NCBI RefSeq assembly: GCF_022539665.2
Contig: NW_026712521.1
Coordinates: 1-64,000, forward strand
Origin: Daphnia carinata
Taxonomy: Eukaryota > Arthropoda > Branchiopoda > Diplostraca > Daphniidae
Reading direction: 5' to 3'
DNA: 64,000 bases
Below are positions 8,850 through 18,557 of the stretch, one piece after another. The notes under the pieces are model-generated. The model saw nothing but the letters and a program-made list of their open reading frames with translations. It had not been told where the DNA came from and made no database searches. A program made the translations under genes and the position numbers. Position 1 is the stretch's first letter, and each line of letters starts with the position of its first letter.

Positions 8850-9123
8850 CATATTGATAACGGTGTTTGGAGTGCAGAAACCAATATAGGCCGTTCGGTT
8901 TTTTTTTCAACATATAGGAAAACCAATTGTACATTGATTTTTTATAATGGAGAAATAGGACTTTAAGGCTGGAGAAATAGGACCCTCAATATGGAGAAAT
9001 AGGACCCTTCAAAAAATGTTTGAAGATTGGGTCCCATTCCTCCAGGTCCTATTTCTCCAGGTCCTATTTGTAGGTCCTAAATCTTCGGGTCCTATTTCTC
9101 CAGGTCCTATTTCTCCGGCTACC
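8850..9123 (-). repeat. Right terminal inverted repeat of element A
   Basis: The inverse of the left end: TTTGGAGTGCAGAAA at about 8870, then several GGAGAAATAGGACC units, then the inverted series GGTCCTATTTCTCC, closing with CCGGCTACC at 9123. Confidence 0.8.
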
Positions 9124-9132
9124 TGTTTTCTC
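9124..9132. repeat. Target-site duplication of element A, right copy
   Basis: TGTTTTCTC, identical to 3941-3949. Confidence 0.85.
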
Positions 9133-11741
9133 TGTTGTTGTGGTACTTGTTGTAGTGGCCATTGTTGTTGTTGTCGTAAGTTTTGTAGTTGTAGTGGTTG
9201 TTCAAGTTGAAGTTATCTTAGCAGTTGCCGTAGGTGTAGTAGTAGTGGTGGGTTTAGTGCTTGTCGATGTGATTATTGGTTTTGTAGTTGTGGTGGGTTT
9301 TGTTGACGTTGATGTCATACTGGGTTTAGTTGTCACTTTCTGTGTTGTGGTGGGTTTGCTAGCTGCTGTGCTTGTAACTGGTTTAATTGTCGTAGTGCTT
9401 TTTACCGTAGTTTTTGCTGTTGTTCCCAATGTGGTTTTTATTGTGGGCTTTGTAGTCGTTGTAGCGCTTGTCGTTGTTGTGTGTTTTTCTGTTGTGGGTG
9501 TGGCAGGGGGTGTGGCCACAGTTTTGCTGTTCTCTGATTGGTTGTTATCCTCTCTTTTCATTAGTGGTGGTATGTTTGGGAGTGTTTTCCCGTCCAATGG
9601 CTGTGTAGTGTGCAGTGCTATGATGGCTGCCGCTGAGAGAGTCCGTATTTGGTGTGGGTTGCGATATTCAAAGTTAAAGTGTTGTTTTTGGCTGGAGCTG
9701 TGACAATGCCCCGGGGTCACCCGTCCTACTCTCTGTGTGAGACACTTCCTGTCTGATGAGGGTGAATGTAGCCCAGTTCTATCTGTTGCCATGAGCTGTC
9801 CTGTGTGCTCAAATGTGCCCCAGATTGAGCTGGTGCTAGCGCACTCTTGAAGTATTAGCATTGTCGTATTGGCTTTGATACAGGTGTTTGTGTTGAACGG
9901 TCTGATGGTGAAGTCAGATGTATATTCGAAAGCTTGTCCTCGTTCTGTTGTTTTGCTACAGTTGGCTACCATTGTTTGTGATTGTACTAATGGATCGTTG
10001 CTGTTAATTAGTTTTCTTAGTTCTTCTTGACATTGCGGCCACTCTTTGTCGCATTCTTCTAATGTCATTTGCTTGTTTACTCCATGGTGTGTTAGACATT
10101 TTTCGTTTGGTGTTTTTCCGTTTTTCAATAGGCCCCAGGCAATCATATCCCAGATTATATTTCCGCTACCGTGATTAGTTTTTAAAATTCCTCCAAATAG
10201 CGGTGAATTAATCGTGGTTGTGATTGCCTTCCGTTGTTCTTGTTGAATTTCCTGCATTTCTGCTAAAGTTGTGTCTGGGAAATTTTCTATGATGTCTGGA
10301 TTGGTGTTGACAGTTTCAAAGATCCATTTTTGTGTTACGCTGTTCTTATCATCTCTGCATTCTGTCAATATGATAGTTTGGTATGTTCCTAGTGTGATAC
10401 AGAGATACGATTCTTGTGAAATTAATTGATGGTTTTGTTGATCTAGAATCCACCACGTTGAAAATTCTGAGCATTTAGCAACAATTAGTCGGCCTGCTTC
10501 TCCTTCTGTGATACAGATATTACTGTTCTGGATTCTTATTGTTTGGTCAACGATGTATTCGATTTCTGATCCTTGAGGAAGTGGATCATCGTCTTTGAGA
10601 CGAAAGTGGGCGGTTAACTGAGTGTTTTCGTTTGGTTTGTATATTATGTATATAGTGGCGTTGTAATTTACACTCCGGTCCTTCTCGTTGATCCTGATTG
10701 ACTGTTGATATCCCATTATTATTGGCCCCCAGGCGTACGAAATGCTGTACAGACGTTTTCCTGAGTCTTCCGAGGGAGTGTTGAGCAAGAATGTAACTTC
10801 TTGTTGAATGGATCGTTTCCGCATGGTTAACTGGAGTTCCCTGTAGTCCTTGCACACCGATGTATCTAGGTGAGTATTTTGTATACATGTATGTATAGTT
10901 GTTTTGAACATCTCGTACAATTTTCTCGTTGTTTCGGTTGGAAAGATTAGGTATGTGAGCGGTACGCCCACAACTTTGTAACCTTGTGGTGTTATGTCCC
11001 GATCTGGTTTGTTGAAGAGTGAAATTTCGATCTGTCGATTGGTGTCGTAAAGACGGCTGGTGTTTTCGTGTTCCGGTATTCTCGGAAGTTCCAGATAACC
11101 GCTTCCTTTGATCAAGGTTTGAGAATATGAATTATTTGTTGTCCTATCTCCCCATACTATTGTGTTTTGATTTTGGATGAAGTGTCCTTCCTGCTGGGTA
11201 GTATTTAATGGTCCAAATGGGCTCTCAATTGGGTCGTCTTGTTTTTCCTGCCGTAAGGTGATTTGTTCTGCAACACAGTTGAGGGTGTGATATGTTTTTA
11301 TGGCATACCATTGCCCTTCACCTGTCGGGGTGGCTGTGAAACTCAGACCCGCTGGTCCGGTCTGCATGTTATTATCGCCACACTTCTTGTCGTTCACCAT
11401 TCTCCAGCATTCCAGTGGGGAAATTAGTTTAGTTTCTTGTGAATATATGGTGTCGAAAGATCCGATCCAGAATGACCCAGTTATTTTCTTCGTTTTTATC
11501 CATTGCTTGCAGGTCCAGCCTTTCCAAGAGGCTGCTGGTTTTTGTGTTGTTTTTAAAGTGTACAACGTGGGTATTCTGGGTAAGTGAGCTGTATCTGATT
11601 CTTTGTTATTGCAGTAATAGGTGCCTCTATATCTAAAATTCCTCTGGTCTTTACGTTCTGGCAGTCGCATACGGTTGAATAGATGGGATATGTGGATGGA
11701 ATGATGGTGAGTAATTGGATGAGTGATAGTATCAGTTCCAT
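9133..11741 (-). pseudogene. env: env of retroelement 1, N-terminal surface part
   Basis: The ATG at 11741 follows TTTTCTTTTCGCAG, a strong 3' splice site, so env was probably made from a spliced mRNA. A hydrophobic signal peptide comes first (MELILSLIQLLTIIPS). A one-base deletion near 11615 shifts the frame, after which about 820 codons are open to a TGA at 9202-9204. The mucin-like Thr-rich frame continues past that stop to element A. The body contains two stretches with the look of ricin-type beta-trefoils (CIT...C...WW and QKWIFE, a QxW motif; then NTCIKANTTMLILQEC). A basic RKRS site is kept as TKRS in retroelement 2 and could be cut by a furin-like protease. The last about 120 residues are Thr/Lys/Pro-rich, probably O-glycosylated. 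The predicted role is receptor or glycan binding. Breaks: one frameshift, one stop, one insertion. Confidence 0.78.
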
Positions 11742-11765
11742 CTGCGAAAAGAAAATTTGGACGTT

Positions 11766-13424
11766 TTAGAATCTCGAGACTTCGTTGCGTTGCCGTAAGT
11801 TGTATCGTGGATTCGTCATTCTAGTGTGTGCAGGATTAATTGGTATAGGACCGGGGAGATTTGGTGCGATGACTTTGCAATTTTCCGTTTCTGCTGCATG
11901 ATGATGCGGATGCCAACACGCTCTACGGACAGGTATTCTTTTGTTGTTGATGAAGCTGTTTCTTGGTCTGCCTGGTCCTCGTCGCACTGTTTCACTTCTT
12001 GGTTGTTGTGGAATACTAGATAATTTTTCTGTTTCTTGGTTTGCCGGGACGTAGAGTTTTAGGCGGTTGACTTGTACCACTGATTTTAGTTTTTCATTGC
12101 TCGCGTTTTGAATCTCATAAGTGAGATTTGAGAAATTTCTGATGATTTTGAATGGTCCATTCCACCTGTTGATGAATTTTCCGGCAGTTGGTGGAGCTTT
12201 CAGTAGCACAAAGTCACCAATGTTATATTTGATTGCTTGTGTTCCTTTGTCGTAATATCTTTTTTGTTTTGTCTGTGCCCGAAATAGGTGTTCCTTTGCT
12301 AGTTGCTGAGCCTTCTTCCATTGGTGTGAGTACATTACACTGGTATCCTCGTATGTTTCGTATCGCCTGTCTATTTTGATGTCGTTTGGGAGCACTGGTT
12401 GTCTCCCGAAGAATAGAAAGAATGGGTTTTGTTGCAGTGTTGATTGCTTCGCTGTGTTGTAAGCAAATGTGACAAATGGTAGATATTTGTCCCAATTTTC
12501 TGGTTCATCCGTTACGTAGCAAGCCAACATGTCACATAGGGTTCTGTTAAATCGTTCTACTAATCCGTCTGTCTGGGGATGGTATGCTGTTGTTCTGATT
12601 TGTTTGATTTTAAATAATTTGCAAATATCTTGGATTAAGCTCGACAGGAAATTAGTTCCTTGATCTGTTAAGACTACTTTAGGGGATCCATATTTGGTGT
12701 AAATATCATTAACCAGTATTGTAGCAATTGTTTGGGCAGTTTGATCTCTCATTGGAACCGTGAAGACGAAACGACTGGCATAATCTGATAGGACTAAAAT
12801 ATACTTATGTCCCTTTGCGCTTTCTTGAACGGGACCCACAATATCCATCGCAAGTCTTTCCCACACCCTTTCGGCTGGGGGCATAGGTTGCAATGGTGCT
12901 TTACTTCCTCCCACAGCCTTGCGTTTTGCGCATTTAAGGCAATTTTTGATGTGTTCTGTTACGTTTTGTCGCATGTATGGGAAGAAGTATTGTTCTCTAA
13001 GTCTGGCTATTGTTTTTTCGATTCCTAAATGCCCTGCCATCATGTGATCATGATTTGCTCGTAAAATTCCGTCGATTAACGGTACAGGGACTACTAATTT
13101 TCCTTGTCTATCTGTTAATAGACCCTTTTCATTGATTATAAAGTTGCTTGAGAATCTTTTATTTCTATTTTTCTGGCTATCTTCTTGTATTTCCATCATT
13201 AGTTTTTGACAATATTTATCTGCTTGCTGTAATTCTATCCATCTGTCTTCTTTCTCAGACCTTTTACTTTCACTTCCAATTTCTCTTTCGAAACCTACGC
13301 TTTTCCTTTGAAGACTTTCCCTCTCAAAACTTTCGTTTTCTTTTTGAATACTTTCGTTTTCTTTCTCCAGCTGTTCTTGTTTCTTTAATCTTTCAATCCT
13401 TAGTTTTTCTTTTAGATTTTCACC
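11766..13424 (-). pseudogene. pol: pol of retroelement 1, integrase part
   Basis: After a charged linker (about 13424-13200) this reading gives a complete integrase: an HHCC zinc-binding domain (HDHMMAGH and CLKCAKRK), a catalytic core with the D,D,E triad (AMDIVGP, LTDQGTNF, GLVERFNRTL), then the GPF motif NRWNGPFKI. The tail carries an AT-hook (RRGPGRPR) and ends near a basic NLRQRN motif. Integrase joins element DNA to the chromosome in the nucleus. Chromoviruses carry a chromodomain at this place; here an AT-hook might bias insertion to AT-rich DNA. The stop at 11766 lies 25 bp before the env ATG. The integrase frame equals that of the RT part, but the RNase H tail in between is in another frame, so the full polyprotein is broken. 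Confidence 0.9.
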
Positions 13425-13607
13425 TTTTTTTCGAATATTTTCTAGCTCTTATGACAGTTCCTCTTTCCATTGCCCTTGTTTCTACTCGTGCTATTGGCAC
13501 TATGGGAATACGGCTTAGGGTGTCTGCATTTTGGTGCGACTTCCCAGGCCGATACCCAATGACGATGTCGAATTCTTGTATTTTTAGTGCCCATCTAGCT
13601 ATCTTCC
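13420..13607 (-). pseudogene. pol: pol of retroelement 1, frame-shifted RNase H tail
   Basis: This stretch encodes the end of RNase H and the following Ty3/Gypsy motif (IARWALKIQEFDIVIGYRPG, then NADTLSR) but in a different frame from the parts on both sides. Compared with retroelement 2, one base is missing near 13605 and one A is extra in the A7 run at 13425-13431 (T run on the plus strand). The two shifts cancel, so only about 60 residues would be garbled. The second shift sits in a homopolymer, so a sequencing error is possible there. Confidence 0.82.
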
Positions 13608-15620
13608 TGCGGGTTCTGTCTTGCTCATTAACCATTCTAAAGGTCTATGGTCTGTAAATACGGTGAATCTGCGTCCGTATAGATACGTTCTAAATACGTC
13701 AATTGCGTGGATGATGGCGTAAGCCTCTTTCTCTGTGGTTGACCACTTGGCTTCGCGGTCGTTCAGATGTTTAGAGCTATACGCTATGACGACTTCCGCG
13801 CCGTCTGATTCACGGGGTTCCTGTACGTCGGACTCCGCTGAATCCGCTGATTGAGGTAGAGTTTGCATCTGAGCCAAGACTGCTCCTATACCGTATCCTG
13901 AGGCATCTGTGTAGATGAGAAATTCGCGCGTGAAATCTGGATACCCTAGGATAGGTCTAGTTATGAGACAGTTCTTGATACAATCAAAGGCGTCCCTTTG
14001 TTCCTCTCCCCATTTCCACTCGGCTGATTTTCTCGTTAGCGCTGTCAGTGGGTGGGCTTTATCAGCAAAAGCCCTGATGAACTTTCTGTAATAGCTAGCC
14101 AAACCTAGAAATGAGCTCAATTCTTTCACGTTTTTGGGAGCTGGGTATTTGATGATTGCTTCTAACTTTTTTGTACTCGGTGTTATTCCTTTTTTCGAAA
14201 CAATATATCCTAAATAGTCTAATTCTTCTTTGAAAAATTCGCATTTCTTTCTTTTTAATTTTAGTCCTGCGTCTTTAAGAAGTTTAAACACTGCTTCTAG
14301 ATGTATCACATGTTCAGCAATATTATTACTGAACACTATGATGTCATCCAGGTAAACCAATGCGAACCTGAACAATACTGATTTCAATATGTTGTTCATT
14401 GCTCGTTGAAAAGTGCTTGGTGCATTTGTTAGTCCAAATGGCATTTTATTAAATTCGTATTGTCCAAGTTCACAGATGAAGGCGGTTTTGTGTTTGTCGC
14501 TTTCTTCTATCTCGATCTGCCAGTAGCCACTCACTAAGTCCAATGTTGAGAAGTAAACCGATCCGCTCAATGCATCAATGGTGTCGTCGATTCTTGGTAA
14601 TGGGTATTTGTCTTTTACCGTTATTTTGTTAAGTGCCCTATAGTCAATACACATACGCATTTCTCCATCTTTTTTGGGGACCATTACAATTGCTGCTGCA
14701 AATGGGCTGTGACTTTCTCTAATGATATTGTTACTCATCATTACATCTATTTTTGTCTTGACAATTAGTTTTAATGCTTCTGGTGTTCTGCGCAATCGTT
14801 GTGTAATTGGGGCGTTGTATCCTATGTTAATGGAGTGTTTTACATCAGTTGCTAGACCTAAATCTGATTCTCTTTCAGCAAATAGGGTTTCGTGTTTTTT
14901 CAATAGATTTCCAATTTTAATTTGAATCTCGTCGGAAATGTTAGTCGCTGTACTTTCTTGGGTTTGTCCAATTCGCTTATTTTTCTTGTCAGTTTCTGAT
15001 TGGGAGAAAGATTCTAGGTTGCGATAATCTGCTTCTGTTAAATCGTGGTTGTCGTTATAGTCTGATGAACGGTTTGGGCGGAGTGGAATATGAATGCCGA
15101 CTTTGCCAAATGTTATGCTGTATATTGGGAGTATGTTATTTCTAAAGTTATGTTCTACTCCGGAATGATCGTAATTGATCTGCCTGTTTTTGGTATTAAT
15201 TTTTACATTGTTGCTTGATAAGAAGTCTAATCCTAAGATACAATTTTCATTTAAGTTTTCCATGATAAAGAAATCATGCTTAATGACGTGACTGCTGTTA
15301 ATGACAATTGAAAATCTAAATTTTCCTTTTGAGCTTAAGATTTCTCCTGATACTGTCCTAAATATCGGCGAGGGGGTATTTTTAATTTCTTCGAGTTTTT
15401 CCCTCTTCTTAAAAAATACTTTATCTGATACTAAACTGGCTGCTGCTCCTGTGTCTACTAAAGCGTTAATTTCTTGTCCAAAAATTCTTACTGGTATACG
15501 GATTAGTTTGGGTATCGCTATTTCTAAATTTTGTGTTAAAGGGTTGGTTGGTAGGGATATTGTGTTTACTGCATTGGACGGTGGTTCGGGATGTTGATAC
15601 GTGCCATATCTGTCCAACAT
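13599..15620 (-). pseudogene. pol: pol of retroelement 1: protease, reverse transcriptase, RNase H
   Basis: About 670 codons in the -1 frame relative to gag, overlapping its end by 55 nt. The aspartic protease site is DTGA at residues 56-59. RT motifs are present in order: MCIDYRALNKIT, LDLVSGYWQIE, FGLTNAPSTFQR and the catalytic YLDDIIVFS. RNase H starts with YTDASGYGIGAVL and reaches TDHRPLEWLMSK before a frameshift. This is the replication enzyme set of a Ty3/Gypsy element and would act in the cytoplasmic particle. The ATG at 15620 lies inside the gag overlap, so either -1 frameshifting after the zinc knuckle (an AATAAAAAAGG run lies just upstream) or reinitiation is possible. Catalytic residues look intact. 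Confidence 0.92.
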
Positions 15621-18298
15621 TCTCGTGCAATGTGTCCTTTTTTATTGCACTTGTAACAGATAATAATCTTATTTCCAAGAGTGTCGTGGGTGTTCGGCTG
15701 GTTTTGTCGTTGCTGCGGGTATTGTCGTGGATAACCTGGGTTTTGGTGATACGCTTGTTGATTGTTGCTCGGTTGAAAGTGTGGTTGATTGTAATGGGTC
15801 GGTCCGTTGTTGTATGAAGGTCTCTGTGTTTGTTGATATGAAGGGTAATTGGGTTGTCGATACCCTGGGGAAGTACCTTGTCTTCGTGGTGAAGTATAAT
15901 TGTTGCGGTATGGGCTGTTCTCCCTGCTACGGCCAAAATTTCGGTCACTACTGGGGCCTCTGCTATTTGATCTGTCGTCGAATCGAACTCGCGGATTTTG
16001 TGATCTGGAGTACCGATCACTTGATCGTGAGGATCTTGGTTCGTATCGATCTGCTGCTGCTATGGTTATATCAGTATCCTGTGCCAAGTTACGATTTTTA
16101 TTAGTTTTTTCCAGTTCCTGAATTTTTTGTTTTAAGAATTCAATTTCTGTCTTTTGTTGTGAAAGTTCGTTGTCTTGTTGTTTCTCGTGATGCGTTATCC
16201 CTGCTATCACCGCATTTATTTCCTTGTCTTCTGCAGTTTCCTTGCTATATAGGATACCTTTGGATATGATTAGTTGTTTACAAAGCTGATCAAAATCTTC
16301 AGGGTCTTCGGGCATTCGAAAATAGAGCTCTGCTCTGAATTTTGGTAAAATGCCTTGCATCAGAATTTTGATTTTGGTATAATCTCTCATTCTTTTGACT
16401 GTGTTTATGAGTCGACCTTCAACTATTGTCTGGTTTTGGTCAGATTTTTCTTCTTTGCCTTCAATGGACTCGTAGAGACTGTTGATTCTTGAAATAAAGG
16501 CTTTGCATTTCTCTTCAGGTTTTTGTTTTAGCGTGGATAACTTTTTTCTTTGTGCTGCTAAGTCGTATGCATCCTGGAATCTTGCAATAATGGCAGTTTT
16601 CCATTCGTCATAACTTAATTCGTCACCTTGCTCTTCCACGTAGTTTCCATGCCATTCTAAGGCATCGCCTTTTAGTCTGTCAGAGAAGAATCGTATTTTT
16701 TGGTTGTCGTCCCAGTCGTTGTTGCGTGCGACATGTTCGGCGTCCTTCAGCCATTCTGTTATTAGTTTATCAGTACTTTTCCCTTTGAAGATTGGAATTG
16801 ACTTTTTGTCTTCTCTGGAAAATAATTCTCCTAATGCTTTTACAATTGGTTGGGTTGTGGATGTATCGAGGCTATCGGTATCTGTTGCGTCGCGGTCAAT
16901 TCTTGAAGCTTCTTTGTGTGAAAGTCCCATTTCGATTTTGTTTTTGAGAGTTTGGTACTTTCGCTCTAGTTGAAGAAGGTTGTCGTTTTGGATCTCGATT
17001 TTGTTTTGTAGGTCGTTGTTGAGTTGCTGTAGTTTTTCAACTTGTTCAGATTCTAACTCGAAGTGAAGGGATTTGTCTCCTTCTGTTATTGAGGTTAGGT
17101 CGTTTATCTCACTTACTAATTTCGTTATCTCTCCTGGTTCGTTGGAGTTGTCTAAGTCTTCGGTTTCAGCGAATGTTACCTGTTGCTTTCTATATTCTCT
17201 TATCCTGTTTTCCAGATACTTAATCTTTTCTTCTTGGTTTATTGTCTGCGCGTTGATTTTTTGTAATTCTGTTTCAAGATTTTTATTCTTTGTAGTAATA
17301 TCTATCAGACTTCTTGGTAAGGCGACTTTTTCTGTTAAGGTTTTTTCAAGGATCTCTTTTGTTTCTTTTGTTTCTGTCTGAAGTTGTTTGTTTGTTTCTA
17401 AAGCTGCTTTTATCTGTTGCTCGGCGGTTTCTAACTTCGTAACCAGTTGTTTTCTTTCACTTTCAAGTTTGCTAATTATTTCTTGCCCTTCTCTCTCAAC
17501 TGCTATGATATTGGCTTCTTTTTTTCGTAACAGGTTTTGTAGTTGGTTTTCTGTTGCTGTGGCACTTTCAAGGCTTGTTTCTAATTCGCTTATTCGATTG
17601 GCAGTTTTTTCAAGGGAGTTTTTTAGTGTTTCGTTACTTTCTTGGAGTTGTTCAAGGGAGCTACTTAAGGTGTATTTGGAACTCTTTGCCTTTTTCTTGT
17701 TGCTCTCTAGCTGCTTTCTTAAGCTCTGTAACTCAAAATTGAGTTCAGACGAACATTTTTTCTCTGTAATCTGCGCAAGTACTACTTCTCTTTGTAAAAT
17801 ACGGCTGGTACCTAATAAGAATTCTTTCTCTTTACCATGTACAATGCTAATTTGCTGTAATAAACTTTCAAGGTTTTCGGTGTTGCCACCAAGGGATTCT
17901 ACGTAATTTTTGACTGTCTTTGTGGTGTTTGTAATAGTTTCTGCTGTTATACCACTTGGTACTTACAACGATGGTTCTAACAACGTATATGAATATAATT
18001 GTAATGCGTTGTGGGTCTCTTTAATAACTTCTTGTTTTTTGGATTCTATTTGTTGGATTTTTGCTTTTGTGGTGGTAGTCTGATAGGTTTTGTTTTGTTC
18101 TACTTCTTGTTCAAATTCTAAGTCCACAAGAGTTTTCCAGTGGTCTAAAAATTTTTCTCGAGGGTAGTTGGGATTTTGGTTGGTTGTGTCTGGCTCGGGA
18201 AATACGGGGTACAACGGTGGAGATAGTTCGTCAGCAATGTTCGGATACAAAGTATTCTCCTTACGAGTAGTCTCTGATACAATATGATCAAGCGGCAT
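15566..18298 (-). pseudogene. gag: gag of retroelement 1, one in-frame stop
   Basis: The reading is open from the stop-bounded region at 18370, with the likely ATG at 18298, to 15566, except for one TAA at 17963-17965. Nothing else breaks it, so it is a single nonsense change. In order there is a basic N-terminal region, a coiled coil of about 330 residues (17900-16950), the retrotransposon Gag capsid-like domain (FKGKSTDKLITEWLKDAEH and WDDNQKIRFFSDRLKG), a second short coiled coil, an Arg/Ser-rich and Gln/Asn/Tyr-rich segment, and a CCHC zinc knuckle (CYKCNKKGHIAREC) near the end. It would form the particle and bind RNA. The long N-terminal coiled coil is unusual for Ty3/Gypsy Gag but is also present in retroelement 2. 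Confidence 0.87.
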
Positions 18299-18420
18299 TC
18301 GCTTACATTTGATGGTGTTCCTTGGTCTGGTAGAGTTGTTGGAGACTCGTCGGGGAAGTGTAGAGCACAATCACTGAAATAAGGTACGGGTAGAAACTTT
18401 GTACTGGACAACAAGTGTGA

Positions 18421-18438
18421 GTCTCGTTGGGACCTCCA
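18421..18438 (-). promoter_or_regulatory. Primer-binding site of retroelement 1
   Basis: Two bases after the LTR the minus strand reads TGGAGGTCCCAACGAGAC. This is complementary to a tRNA 3' end ...GGGACCTCCA and fits tRNA-Gln(UUG), as I recall that tRNA, with about one or two mismatches. Position and the TGG start are as expected for tRNA priming. Confidence 0.65.
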
Positions 18439-18440
18439 AT

Positions 18441-18557
18441 TTTAAAGTTTCATAACCTCGTGTATTGCAGTGAATCGTCGTAACAATTCCGATTTAACAA
18501 GGTACAAACATGCTGTATTTATACTACTAACTAACACACATTTGAAGGTAAAATGGG
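18441..18557 (-). repeat. Truncated 5' LTR of retroelement 1
   Basis: Matches 84-200 over 117 bp with two differences, then stops abruptly after AAATGGG and passes straight into satellite. The missing 85 bp are the upstream start of the LTR. Both LTRs are alike, so the insertion may be fairly young despite the broken genes. Confidence 0.88.

Larger units (their letters stand above)
3950..9123. mobile_element. Element A: foldback-type DNA element carrying captured host exons
   Basis: A 5174-bp insertion in env. Its ends read GATTGCCGGAGAAATAGG and, inverted, GGTAGCCGGAGAAATAGG. Each terminal region is a tandem array of units like GGAGAAATAGGACC or GAATTAGGACCC, and looser inverted similarity continues to about 275 bp. 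The 9-bp target duplication and tandem-built inverted repeats recall foldback (FB), MULE and Rehavkus elements. Inside, mostly on the minus strand, are an ATG-bearing exon, a SINE, AIFM1-like exons, ABAT-like exons, a GGACGT-rich patch and a coiled-coil gene copy shared with element D. No transposase was recognised, so it is probably non-autonomous. The gene-fragment cargo makes it comparable to Pack-type transposons. Confidence 0.82.
84..18557 (-). mobile_element. Retroelement 1: Ty3/Gypsy-type LTR element with env and ankyrin ORF
   Basis: An LTR element read right to left: truncated 5' LTR (18441-18557), primer-binding site, gag, pol in the -1 frame, env, ankyrin ORF, polypurine tract, 3' LTR (84-285). 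The order protease-RT-RNase H-integrase and a GPF motif after the integrase core place it in Ty3/Gypsy. With env it is retrovirus-like, as in insect errantiviruses. Removing inserted element A leaves about 13.3 kb. Gag has one in-frame stop, pol two single-base frameshifts, and env two frameshifts, one stop and the insertion. Only the ankyrin ORF is fully open. The copy is therefore defective. Its target duplication cannot be read because the right LTR is truncated. Confidence 0.92.

Noticed and set aside
9140-9703. Plus-strand Val-rich frame of 187 codons
   Set aside because: It is the antisense of the Thr-rich env linker (ACA/ACT read backwards gives Val codons). The same holds for 3741-4106 and 55193-56044.
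11766-12130. Chromodomain at the integrase end
   Set aside because: No chromodomain aromatic pattern is seen. The tail has a GPF motif, an AT-hook and a basic end only.
15727-16104. Plus-strand frames over gag and pol
   Set aside because: They are antisense shadows of well-supported minus-strand genes with no family resemblance.
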